A stretch of 35,667 nt of DNA from a virus: positions 1 through 35,667 of IMG/VR virus record IMGVR_UViG_3300007734_000624. The stretch is one strand, 5' to 3'. The notes below the pieces were generated by a model. It had not been told where the DNA came from. It worked only from the letters and a program-made list of their open reading frames with translations, and did not search any database. The number at the start of each line of letters is the position of its first letter. The first letter of the stretch is position 1. Both the position numbers and the translations under genes were made by a program. Shown here in pieces: positions 28,929 through 34,938 of the stretch.

Positions 28929-29707
28929 CGGATGGGCATCCCGAGCGGGGAGACCTCGATGCCTCGCGCCCGTGCGATTCTGAACATGTATGCCACGGCC
29001 TCTCGGATCGGCTGGAGGAGCAGCAGCTTCCTCGAGTCGCGCTGCGGAGATGCGAGGAGGAACGCCGACGGATACGGCCAGACGGCCTCGATCTCTGGGG
29101 TGAGCAGGCTGCGCCAGATGTGGAGCTCGCGGACGGGATGGCAGACGCAGACGATCGAGTTCCCGATCATCCATGCGCTTCCGAGCTCGGGCAGCTCGTC
29201 GTCCGCCATGTCCTCGTATACGCCCTCGAAGACGGCATCGGCGACCTCTGGGGTGACCTCCTCCGCCTTCTCTGCCAGCTTCTCCAGCTCGGCGGCAAGC
29301 TCGTCGTCGTCGATGCCGAGGATCTCGGTGTCGAAGCCCGACTCTCCCAGCTGGGCAAGCTGGTCGGAGAGCTGCTGCCAGTCCCACTCCGCAAGCTCTG
29401 CGGATCGGTTGTCAGCGATGGCGTACGCCTTCGCCTCGTCGCCGTCTAGCTTGGTGAAGACGACCATCATCTCCAGCCATCCCAGCTCTCGAGCGGCCGC
29501 GAGTGTGGCATTGCCAGCGATGACCGTGCCGTCCTTCTTGGCGACGATCGGCTTCTGCTGACCGAATCGCTCGAGGGACAGCTTCACGGCCTCCAGATTC
29601 CGAGCGTCGTGCTTGCGGACATTCGTCGGATCGTGGCGCAGGTTCTCGATGGGAACGAACACGAAGTCGCCCCCTGACCCCCGACTGTTGCGGTTGCCTC
29701 TGGACAT
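28925..29707 (-). CDS. ParB/Srx-domain protein with possible degenerate methyltransferase tail
   Basis: 260 residues from the ATG at 29707, which has GAGGAGG before it; an ATG at 29782 with GGAG is the alternative. Residues ~14-105 form a ParB/sulfiredoxin-like domain: VPIENLRHDPTNVRKHDARNLEAVKLSLERFGQQKPIV, VIAGNATLAAARELG and YAIADNRSAELAEWD. In phages this domain is often fused to an N6/N4-adenine methyltransferase. Here the region after ~175 aligns loosely with the start of such a domain (GSAWMIGNSIVCVC) but lacks a CGD and has WPYPSAF where DPPY would be expected. It is coupled to dpdA and may help target it. Confidence 0.8.
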   Translation of the reverse strand: MSRGNRNSRGSGGDFVFVPIENLRHDPTNVRKHDARNLEAVKLSLERFGQQKPIVAKKDGTVIAGNATLAAARELGWLEMMVVFTKLDGDEAKAYAIADNRSAELAEWDWQQLSDQLAQLGESGFDTEILGIDDDELAAELEKLAEKAEEVTPEVADAVFEGVYEDMADDELPELGSAWMIGNSIVCVCHPVRELHIWRSLLTPEIEAVWPYPSAFLLASPQRDSRKLLLLQPIREAVAYMFRIARARGIEVSPLGMPIR

Positions 29708-29768
29708 GTATGCCTCCTCGGGGACTCGACCCGATGGGAGTGTCGCAGCGATCTCGTGCCGAGTCAAG

Positions 29769-30476
29769 TCACCGCTGGACATCGATCTCCAGCAGCAGCT
29801 GGTCGATGTACACGCTTCGCGCGGTCGTGCCGACCGACTTCACGATCATCGCCGTGACCGCGGTCGCTTGGCCCGTCCCTGTCGGTATCGAATCGGTTGC
29901 TGCGGTCGAGCGCGTGGCCTTCAGCACTCCGTCGATGTAGAAGAGCGCGACGCTCGCGGCCTTGTTCACGATGACCTCGAAGGTGTGCCATCCCGTATCT
30001 GCGGCGACGCCCGTATCGGTCGCCGTGGTGAGCGTGCCTCCAGATGCGTACGACATGGCCGTCCAGTTGCCAGCTGCGGAGCCGTGCGAGTACGAGAAGT
30101 AGACCCCGTCCGTCGGAAGGGCAGCCGTGCGCACATCATGGAATCCGACATTGACCGTGAAGGTCTGCGCGGCCGTCGAGAGCACGGGGATCTTCAGGGT
30201 GCAGCTCATGCGATGCTCCCTCGTGCCGAACACGATCGCATCGGTCGTGGCGTTGCCAATGCCTGCGCTGGCCGTGGCGCTTGCGGCCGTCGCGGAGTCG
30301 AGCACGCCGACGCGGTTGCCATCGTTGTTCAGGGCGGCGGTCGTGAAGGTGTTCGTGCCGCCCGTGCCGATGTTCGTCCAGTCGGCCGCGGCGTTCATGT
30401 CGCTGAAGAGCACGGCCTTGTCGCGCGGATCGACGACGAACTTCGGGTGGAGGACCTGCGGTACGCCTCGTATCAC
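29769..30476 (-). CDS. LamG/concanavalin-like virion protein (235 aa)
   Basis: 235 residues from a GTG overlapping the previous stop (GTGA). The order SCTLKIPVLSTAAQTFTVNVGFHD, GVYFSYSHGSAAGNW, DTGWHTFEVIVNKAASVALFYIDGVLKATRS and a final YIDQLLLEI follows a jelly-roll of LamG/concanavalin type, which often binds sugars or forms part of tail fibres and capsid spikes. Its place between lysis-type genes and DNA-modification genes is unusual for a structural protein. Confidence 0.75.
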   Translation of the reverse strand: MIRGVPQVLHPKFVVDPRDKAVLFSDMNAAADWTNIGTGGTNTFTTAALNNDGNRVGVLDSATAASATASAGIGNATTDAIVFGTREHRMSCTLKIPVLSTAAQTFTVNVGFHDVRTAALPTDGVYFSYSHGSAAGNWTAMSYASGGTLTTATDTGVAADTGWHTFEVIVNKAASVALFYIDGVLKATRSTAATDSIPTGTGQATAVTAMIVKSVGTTARSVYIDQLLLEIDVQR

Positions 30477-30697
30477 TTCTCGTCCTCGACCCAGCGCGGG
30501 CTCACGATGTAGTAGCCCTCGGGGACTTCAATCTTGTTTGCGGACAGGATCCATTGCCCGTCGACCATCATCCAGACCCGCATCCTTGTCGGCTCCCCGA
30601 TCCGCATCGGGCTCTGGTCTGGGATGAACACCGCCCTGCTGCCGCAGCCAAGCGCGAATGCGAGCACCAGCAGTACGAAGACGGCCACGGTCCACAT
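30473..30697 (-). CDS. Small lipoprotein (74 aa), possible Rz1-like spanin
   Basis: 74 residues. MWTVAVFVLLVLAFALGC is a lipoprotein signal with C18 as the lipidation site (lipobox ALGC). The mature part (VFIPDQSPMRIGEPTRMRVWMMVDGQWI ... VPEGYYIVSP) matches a small phage lipoprotein type often found beside holins. Its start lies inside the upstream gene in another frame, an arrangement shared with Rz/Rz1 spanin pairs. There is no good ribosome-binding site at 30697. The outer-membrane spanin role is inference. Confidence 0.72.
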   Translation of the reverse strand: MWTVAVFVLLVLAFALGCGSRAVFIPDQSPMRIGEPTRMRVWMMVDGQWILSANKIEVPEGYYIVSPRWVEDEK

Positions 30698-30788
30698 CGC
30701 CGTCGACCGCCACGGAGCCGCGCTCCATCCGCCCTTCGAGCCACTTGAACAGGGCAAGAGCGATCTGCGCGACAGCTCGCTCAAACAC
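30528..30788 (-). CDS. Small lysis-region protein with GTG start (86 aa)
   Basis: Starts with GTG at 30788, overlapping the end of the holin-like gene by 8 bases. Residues 1-50 (FERAVAQIALALFKWLEGRMERGSVAVDGDVDRGRLRTAGARIRAWL) look like small proteins encoded after holins in other phages. After residue ~50 the codons lose their GC-rich third position because the overlapping lipoprotein frame takes over, so the C-terminal 36 residues may be non-functional. Possibly the partner of the lipoprotein. Confidence 0.55.
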   Translation of the reverse strand: MFERAVAQIALALFKWLEGRMERGSVAVDGDVDRGRLRTAGARIRAWLRQQGGVHPRPEPDADRGADKDAGLDDGRRAMDPVRKQD

Positions 30789-30981
30789 CTGCTCCCGCCT
30801 GCTCCGAGGTTGTCTTGTTGTCGCGTGCGAAGATGAGGCCGATGCCAGCCATCACCGCCGCGGCGACGGATCCCCAGTCGGCGACCGTGCTGGGATCGTT
30901 GTCGATGGTGCACTTCACCGCCGCAGAGATTGCGACGACGATCGCGAGGATGCCAGTCGTGGTTGTCTTCCAGCTGCTCAT
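30781..30981 (-). CDS. Holin-like membrane protein (66 aa)
   Basis: 66 residues from the ATG at 30981, chosen because GGGAG lies six bases before it; an in-frame ATG at 31029 touching the previous stop has no ribosome-binding site. Two hydrophobic helices are seen (GILAIVVAISAAVKC, about 9-23; VAAAVMAGIGLIFARD, about 40-55) with the conserved sequence WKTTTTG at the start and a C-terminal GLIFARDNKTTSEQAG. This is a common holin-like phage family. It would permeabilise or organise the inner membrane at lysis. Confidence 0.75.
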   Translation of the reverse strand: MSSWKTTTTGILAIVVAISAAVKCTIDNDPSTVADWGSVAAAVMAGIGLIFARDNKTTSEQAGAGV

Positions 30982-31028
30982 GCCTGTCTCCCGTTGTTGG
31001 AGGAAGTCATCGTAGTCGGCCCCGACCA

Positions 31029-31268
31029 TTACGGAGCGTTATAGATGATATAGAGGTCCTTCGCGGTCGTGAGGTTCGCCTGAAGAGTCGAGACTTTGAC
31101 AGGGCCGATGTGGGACCATTGGTTCGCTGGGCAGTAGACGGTGGTGCTGCCGTCGAGCGAGATGGTGTAGTCGGCGGAGGCCCACATCGAGACGGACCAG
31201 ACACCCTGTCTGGATGAATCGACTGCGACCAAGCTGTTCGTGCCGTTGTGAGTCTTGTATCCGATCAT
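31029..31268 (-). CDS. Small beta-rich hypothetical protein (79 aa)
   Basis: 79 residues, all beta-type: NSLVAVDSSRQGVWSVSMWASADYTISLDGSTTVYCPANQWSHIG. It begins with ATG overlapping the previous stop (ATGA) and ends one base into the next possible start (TAATG). No family recognised. A virion accessory role is possible from composition. Confidence 0.7.
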   Translation of the reverse strand: MIGYKTHNGTNSLVAVDSSRQGVWSVSMWASADYTISLDGSTTVYCPANQWSHIGPVKVSTLQANLTTAKDLYIIYNAP

Positions 31269-31528
31269 GGTGTCCTTCTTGGCTCTTCGAGCCGTTCGAT
31301 GCGGGAGCGTAGCTGGTCGAGCTCTCTGTCGTGAGCTGAGTCCTTGGTCGTTGCGGTGATCTGCGCCTTCGTGAGGTCCTGAACGATCGCGCGCAGCTCG
31401 GAGACCCTGCCGCTCGTATCGGTGAGCATCTGCTCACGCCTGCCCATCTCGACCGCGAAGTAGGTCAGGCCGCTCACCAGAGAGATGAGCTGCGTGACCG
31501 AGATCACCCTGTCGATGTTGACGGTCAC
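31265..31528 (-). CDS. Membrane-anchored coiled-coil protein (87 aa)
   Basis: 87 residues from a GTG overlapping the endonuclease stop (GTGA). There is one hydrophobic segment (SVTQLISLVSGLTYFAV, about 10-26) followed by a coiled coil (TSGRVSELRAIVQDLTKAQ ... DRELDQLRSRIERLEE). The plan, one N-terminal membrane anchor and a long periplasmic helix, is like inner-membrane spanins (Rz), and the lysis-type genes follow. Alternatively it is a holin-associated protein. Confidence 0.65.
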   Translation of the reverse strand: MTVNIDRVISVTQLISLVSGLTYFAVEMGRREQMLTDTSGRVSELRAIVQDLTKAQITATTKDSAHDRELDQLRSRIERLEEPRRTP

Positions 31529-31872
31529 AGGAGCGGCCTCTCTCGGGCCGCTGCGAGTTCGCTTGCGAGCTGGACCAGCTTTCCTAGGCGGCACATGACG
31601 ACCCACTCGGTGTCTCCGTTCTCGCGCATGAGCACGAATGGGACATGCGGCTCGACCGCATCCCGCTCCGCCTGTCGCAGGAACTCGAGGGCGGCGATCC
31701 GTTCGCGGAGCTTGACCTCGGCATGGAGCTCGGCATCGGCGGTCTTGAGGTCCGCAGATCCCTCCTTGCCGCTCCTCTGGGCGGCTCGGATGGTCGAGAT
31801 GCCCGTCGCCAGCTGGAACGCCTTGGCGGCCTCCCGCTCTCCGCGTGCGCCTTTGTCTCGTGAGTTCGTCAT
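31525..31872 (-). CDS. PD-(D/E)XK endonuclease (Holliday-junction-resolvase-like)
   Basis: 115 residues. NSRDKGARGEREAAKAF (3-19, E12), DLKTADAELHAEVKLRE (41-57, with D41 and the E52-V-K54 pair) and FLRQAERDA then PFVLMRENG form the PD-(D/E)XK fold of resolvase/VRR-type phage nucleases. It may resolve branched DNA before packaging. It is the first gene after the terminator at 31911-31952. There is no good ribosome-binding site at 31872, only a TATGCT 10 bases before, so the transcript could be nearly leaderless. Confidence 0.78.
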   Translation of the reverse strand: MTNSRDKGARGEREAAKAFQLATGISTIRAAQRSGKEGSADLKTADAELHAEVKLRERIAALEFLRQAERDAVEPHVPFVLMRENGDTEWVVMCRLGKLVQLASELAAARERPLL

Positions 31873-31910
31873 GGCAACAGCATATCGGCACGCTCTGGGG
31901 CATCCATCCG

Positions 31911-31952
31911 CCCCCAAAGAAAGACCGCCTAGGATGCGCTCCTAGGCGGTCT
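31911..31952 (-). terminator. Intrinsic terminator after the 427-residue gene
   Basis: A 13-bp perfect stem (31922-31934 with 31940-31952, five-base loop) followed on the minus strand by TTTCTTT. It ends the transcript of the large early gene (32016-33299) and separates it from the late block. The core of about 30 bases is repeated at 34864-34890. Confidence 0.88.
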
Positions 31953-32015
31953 GGGTTCGGCAGGGCAATCGGCCTGCCTCGTCCGAGGATCGCCGTACGG
32001 GCGATCCCTGCCCTG
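31953..32015 (-). ncRNA. Structured 3' region before the terminator (possible RNA element)
   Basis: Between the stop codon and the terminator stem there are two hairpins (31959-31964 with 31973-31978; 31987-31994 with 32000-32007) and a possible outer stem (31959-31965 with 32006-32012). With the terminator this makes a compact multi-stem RNA of about 100 bases. It could be a 3'-end stabiliser or a small RNA. Evidence is by pairing only. Confidence 0.35.
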
Positions 32016-33299
32016 TCAGCAGAGCTTCGGGCGGGTGATCACGGTCGTCGTGCCGTTCCCGTCTCGGGCGGGCTCGTGAGCCTTGACCGTGGCCTCAAGA
32101 GCGATGCCCTCGCCCTTCTCGACGGCAAGCTGGGCGAGCTCGATGATGGGGGCGACCGTCGTCCAGCACTTGAGCTCGTGGCCGTTCGTGTCGCGGCCGA
32201 GGATCAAGGTCGTCGGGCCGTAGACCCCGTCCATGGTCCGCACGAGCGTGACCCGCATGGTGAGTCGGAGCTTCGTGCCGACAGGAGCCGCCGCCTCGGG
32301 GACCCGCTGCGCCATCGGGAAGGCGGGCCGCTTCATGGCATCCTCTCCGAGCGCCCGCGCGTGAGCTGCGGGCAGGTAGCAGGCGATGCCGAAGGCACGG
32401 GCGTTGACGACTCCCAGCTTCGCGAGCTGGAGGAGGGTCAAGTCCAGCTCTCCGTTCGGCTGGATGGTCTTCGCCCATTCGATGGCAGCCTTCGCACGCT
32501 CGATGATCCGAGGCTCCGCAGCGACCGCGAGCAGCTTCCGCTGGAGCTCGATCGCATCCCGATCAATCAGGCGGGCATCCATGAAGTGGACCGTGGCGGC
32601 CGTGCCACCGTGCTCGGTCTTCTTGCGGTAGCCGCCCTCGACATCCATCGCCGCGAGGGCTCGAGCTACGACCTTCTCCAGCTCATCGACCCAGACCGTA
32701 TCGGCTGCGTCGGGGATGGGGTCGCGATCGAGCGCGGCATCGAGGTCGTTCAGCCACTTCGCCCATTCCAGCTCGCGCACGAGCCTCGTCGGATCGATGC
32801 CAAGATACGGCTGGATGCAGTTGCGACCGACGACGATGACCCGTCCCTCTCCGCGCAGCACGAATGTCTCGGTGCGCTTGCGGATCGTCTGGCAATGGTC
32901 GCAGCACTTGGGCCGCTCGAGGAGCTCGGGCGGCATCGTCTGGTTCGGAGCGACCGTCGGGATCGGACCGTGCTCGGTCCATCCGAGCACGCCGACGAGG
33001 ACCCAGCCGCCGACCTTGACCAGCGTCTTGTCCTCGATCTCCAGCTCGCGGCCTCGGACCTCGAAGACCTTCGCGTCTCGGCACATTCGGACATCCTCGA
33101 GCGGCTTCGGCTCCGCGAAGACCACGACTCCGTCGCGCACGGCGTTCCAGCCGAGGGTCTTCAGCTCGCCCCATCGGAACGCGGGCGCTTCGATGCCGTT
33201 CCGCTTGCACCAGCCCATGCGCTGGGCAAGCCTCTTCTCGACCGTCTCGATCGCGCCCTCGCGGACTTGGATCGTCTTCATCGTCGTGTCGGTTTCCAT
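32016..33299 (-). CDS. Large early protein with CxxC zinc-finger-like motif and OB-like C-terminus (427 aa)
   Basis: 427 residues; the ATG at 33299 is fixed by AAGGAGTCAGTC. Residues ~130-165 hold PKCCDHCQTIRKRTETFVLRGEGRVIVVGRNCIQPYLG, a zinc-ribbon-like motif (CxxC, then a third Cys) found in a class of large uncharacterised phage proteins. The C-terminal ~90 residues (GTKLRLTMRVTLVRTMDGVYGPTTLILGRDTNGHELKCWTT ... ALEATVKAHE) look like an OB-type barrel, suggesting nucleic-acid binding. It is a single-gene unit between promoter module 3 and a strong terminator. Function unknown. Confidence 0.82.
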   Translation of the reverse strand: METDTTMKTIQVREGAIETVEKRLAQRMGWCKRNGIEAPAFRWGELKTLGWNAVRDGVVVFAEPKPLEDVRMCRDAKVFEVRGRELEIEDKTLVKVGGWVLVGVLGWTEHGPIPTVAPNQTMPPELLERPKCCDHCQTIRKRTETFVLRGEGRVIVVGRNCIQPYLGIDPTRLVRELEWAKWLNDLDAALDRDPIPDAADTVWVDELEKVVARALAAMDVEGGYRKKTEHGGTAATVHFMDARLIDRDAIELQRKLLAVAAEPRIIERAKAAIEWAKTIQPNGELDLTLLQLAKLGVVNARAFGIACYLPAAHARALGEDAMKRPAFPMAQRVPEAAAPVGTKLRLTMRVTLVRTMDGVYGPTTLILGRDTNGHELKCWTTVAPIIELAQLAVEKGEGIALEATVKAHEPARDGNGTTTVITRPKLC

Positions 33300-33390
33300 G
33301 ACTGACTCCTTTGCGGATCGGCTCCGCATTGCCTTCGAGAGTCTCCTCTCGACATCTGAATTGTGCCATGAGCTGGAGGGAAAGTCACCC
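33300..33390 (-). promoter_or_regulatory. Conserved promoter-leader module, copy 3
   Basis: -35 GTGACT at 33383-33388, -10 CACAAT at 33360-33365 (spacer 17), hairpin 1 (TCGAGAG/CTCTCGA, 33335-33352), hairpin 2 (GCGGA/TCCGC) and AAGGAGTCAGTC before the ATG at 33299. A terminator lies immediately upstream (33395-33431). Confidence 0.75.
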
Positions 33391-33394
33391 TCCT

Positions 33395-33431
33395 CCTAGA
33401 AGAAAGCGGGAGCTGGCTTGCCAGCTCCCGC
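33395..33431 (-). terminator. Intrinsic terminator after the 102-residue early gene
   Basis: An 11-bp perfect stem (33406-33416 with 33421-33431, loop CAAG on the minus strand) followed by TTTCTTCT. It ends the transcript from promoter module 4 just before promoter module 3 begins. Confidence 0.88.
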
Positions 33432-33449
33432 GAAGATCGCAGGCCGATG

Positions 33450-33758
33450 TCATCCGTCGCAAGTCCCGTCCTCGTTGAGAAACGGCCACCAGCCAGTTTC
33501 GTCGGTGTTGATGTGCTCGGGTGCGAGCACATCAGCGCCGATCCGAGGCTCTGCCTTTGCGATCTTCTCGACGAGGATCCGCATCATCTCGGCCGCGATG
33601 TCATGCTGGACGCAGCCCCACCCCAACATATTGCGATCGGCCCAACCGTTGACCTCGATGATCTCCCGCCCCTCCGCGAGATGGTCGAGGAGGATTCGGC
33701 ACCACTTCTCGACATCGGCGTACATCTCTGGGGTCCAGTTCTTGGTCACGCGTTCCAT
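33450..33758 (-). CDS. Hypothetical early protein (102 aa)
   Basis: 102 residues. The start ATG at 33758 shares one base with the TAA of the preceding gene (TAATG). Residues ~10-70 are helical (MYADVEKWCRILLDHLAEGREIIEVNGWAD ... CVQHDIAAEMMRILVEKIAKAEP); the C-terminus is WWPFLNEDGTCDG. No family recognised. The terminator follows 19 bases after the stop. Confidence 0.75.
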   Translation of the reverse strand: MERVTKNWTPEMYADVEKWCRILLDHLAEGREIIEVNGWADRNMLGWGCVQHDIAAEMMRILVEKIAKAEPRIGADVLAPEHINTDETGWWPFLNEDGTCDG

Positions 33759-34132
33759 TAGCGGCCTCCGTAGATTCGGATGTTGAGTGCTCCGAGGTCG
33801 GCCGCCACGGCGGCGAGCTCGACCCAGTCGTCCAGTTCGGCGGGCGGTATGACTCCGATGTCTCGGAGCGTGCGGGCTCGGCCCAGCATCTCTCCCTTCG
33901 CGATCGGAATGTCGCGGATCCCGACTCCCTTCACCGTCATGCCAAACGCCGCGAGCCACCTAGCGTTGCACAGGAGCTGGTTGATTGCCATCCAGAGCTT
34001 GGTGCGGTTCGGGAGGTCATTCATCGCCTCCCATGCGTCGCGGTGATAGGCGGCGCAGGCATCGTGAAGCGTGTCGAATCGGGTCTTGAGATCGCCCCAT
34101 TGCTTGAGCTGTTCCTGCGTGACTTGCTTCAT
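33758..34132 (-). CDS. Hypothetical early protein (124 aa)
   Basis: 124 residues starting at 34132 with AAGGAGTCAAGCC immediately before and a GC hairpin before that. It is helical with a WEAMNDLPNRTKLWMAINQLLCNARWLAAFGM middle part and a PAELDDWVELAAVAADLGALNIRI end. The stop overlaps the next start by one base. No family recognised. Confidence 0.76.
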   Translation of the reverse strand: MKQVTQEQLKQWGDLKTRFDTLHDACAAYHRDAWEAMNDLPNRTKLWMAINQLLCNARWLAAFGMTVKGVGIRDIPIAKGEMLGRARTLRDIGVIPPAELDDWVELAAVAADLGALNIRIYGGR

Positions 34133-34230
34133 GGCTTGACTCCTTCGCGGCTTCGCCCGCCGCTGGGCTTCATCCCGAGAGGATGGAGTCGGCGGCCCTC
34201 GCTCGAGGGCCGCCCGCTCCGCGCTCTCGC

Positions 34231-34497
34231 TCAGGTCGTGACCGCGAAGAGCTTGCCGAGCTTCGGGTCCTCGCGGTCCCAAGTCGGCTCGCGGCCGCAG
34301 GGCGCATCGTGATACCACCCGCCGTTGTAGCGGCAGTCCTGCCAGCGGACCCACGCATGCGCGATCTCGGCCTCGGCCTCGGTCTTGAACCACATGATCG
34401 CGAAGCAGATGCGCGCGTCGAAGACTGCGGGCTCGGGCATCGGCTTCGCGGGCTGGGGGACTCCGTCCTTGTTCAGCTTGATCTTGACCTTGCGCAT
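34231..34497 (-). CDS. Hypothetical early protein (88 aa)
   Basis: 88 residues. Basic start (MRKVKIKLNKDG), then ARICFAIMWFKTEAEAEIAHAWVRWQDCRYNGGWYHDAPCGREP, a pattern of conserved aromatic residues common in small phage proteins of unknown function. The start at 34497 has GAGAGTCAGCC before it and a GCGGC/GCCGC hairpin. Expressed from promoter module 4. Confidence 0.75.
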   Translation of the reverse strand: MRKVKIKLNKDGVPQPAKPMPEPAVFDARICFAIMWFKTEAEAEIAHAWVRWQDCRYNGGWYHDAPCGREPTWDREDPKLGKLFAVTT

Positions 34498-34536
34498 GGC
34501 TGACTCTCTTTCTGCGGCTCTCTGCCGCGTAGGGGT

Positions 34537-34710
34537 TCACTCTCCGATGATCGCGAGGATGAGGAGCTGGTGCTCGTTCTCGTCCTCGCCCAGACGATTG
34601 ACCGTCTCGACCGTCGCGTGGATCGCGTCGTGCTCGTGTCCCTCGTGGTGACCGTGAGTCCCGATGACCGCGAGGGTGAGACCGACGAGCTGGGCAAGCT
34701 GCTTGTGCAT
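34537..34710 (-). CDS. Small histidine-rich early protein (57 aa)
   Basis: 57 residues from the ATG at 34710, fixed by AGGAGTCAGGA. A hydrophobic N-terminal stretch (LAQLVGLTLAVIG, about 5-17) is followed by a THGHHEGHEHDAIHAT segment with six His, which could bind metal, and an acidic C-terminus. It is the first gene after promoter module 4. Function unknown. Confidence 0.68.
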   Translation of the reverse strand: MHKQLAQLVGLTLAVIGTHGHHEGHEHDAIHATVETVNRLGEDENEHQLLILAIIGE

Positions 34711-34801
34711 TCCTGACTCCTGAACCGATCGGCTCGGCTTGGCCTTCGAGAGGTCTTCTCTCGACATGGGGATCATCGTCCATCCCCAGAGGATTTCACC
34801 A
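34711..34801 (-). promoter_or_regulatory. Conserved promoter-leader module, copy 4
   Basis: -35 GTGAAA at 34794-34799, -10 GATGAT at 34772-34777 (spacer 16), hairpin 1 (TCGAGAG/CTCTCGA, 34746-34764). In hairpin 2 the stem is CCGA/TCGG instead of GCGGA/TCCGC, with changes on both sides. AGGAGTCA precedes the ATG at 34710. Confidence 0.75.
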
Positions 34802-34813
34802 CTCTTTAAAGGG

Positions 34814-34853
34814 AATCCAAGAAAAAAAGCGGGTTTCGTCTCCAAAGACGGCC
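34814..34853 (-). terminator. Second, weaker terminator-like element
   Basis: A CGTCT/AGACG hairpin (34837-34850) within a GGG/CCC outer pairing, followed on the minus strand by a run of seven T at 34822-34828. The stem is short and the T-run is offset by 8 bases. It lies between the main terminator and promoter module 4. The A/T-rich bases could equally act as an upstream element for the promoter. Confidence 0.4.
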
Positions 34854-34890
34854 CATAAAGGAAACCGCCTAGGATGCGCTCCTAGGCGGT
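34854..34890 (-). terminator. Intrinsic terminator after the winged-helix gene
   Basis: An 11-bp perfect stem (34864-34874 with 34880-34890, five-base loop) followed on the minus strand by TTCCTTT. The stem-loop and following bases are almost identical to the terminator at 31922-31952. The rest of 34891-34938 shows nothing else. Confidence 0.85.
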
Positions 34891-34938
34891 CTGGGGGTGG
34901 GGATGGATGGGAAGGGGTCCCCGAGCTGGGAACGCCTC

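Noticed and set aside
28925-29782. Longer start at 29782 for the ParB-like gene
   Set aside because: It has a GGAG upstream, but the ATG at 29707 has a stronger GAGGAGG at good spacing and the extra 25 residues look unlike a domain. It remains a possibility.
34537-34845. Longer frame for the histidine-rich early protein starting at 34845
   Set aside because: The extra 45 codons are the translated promoter-leader module. The ATG at 34710 has the early-gene ribosome-binding box.
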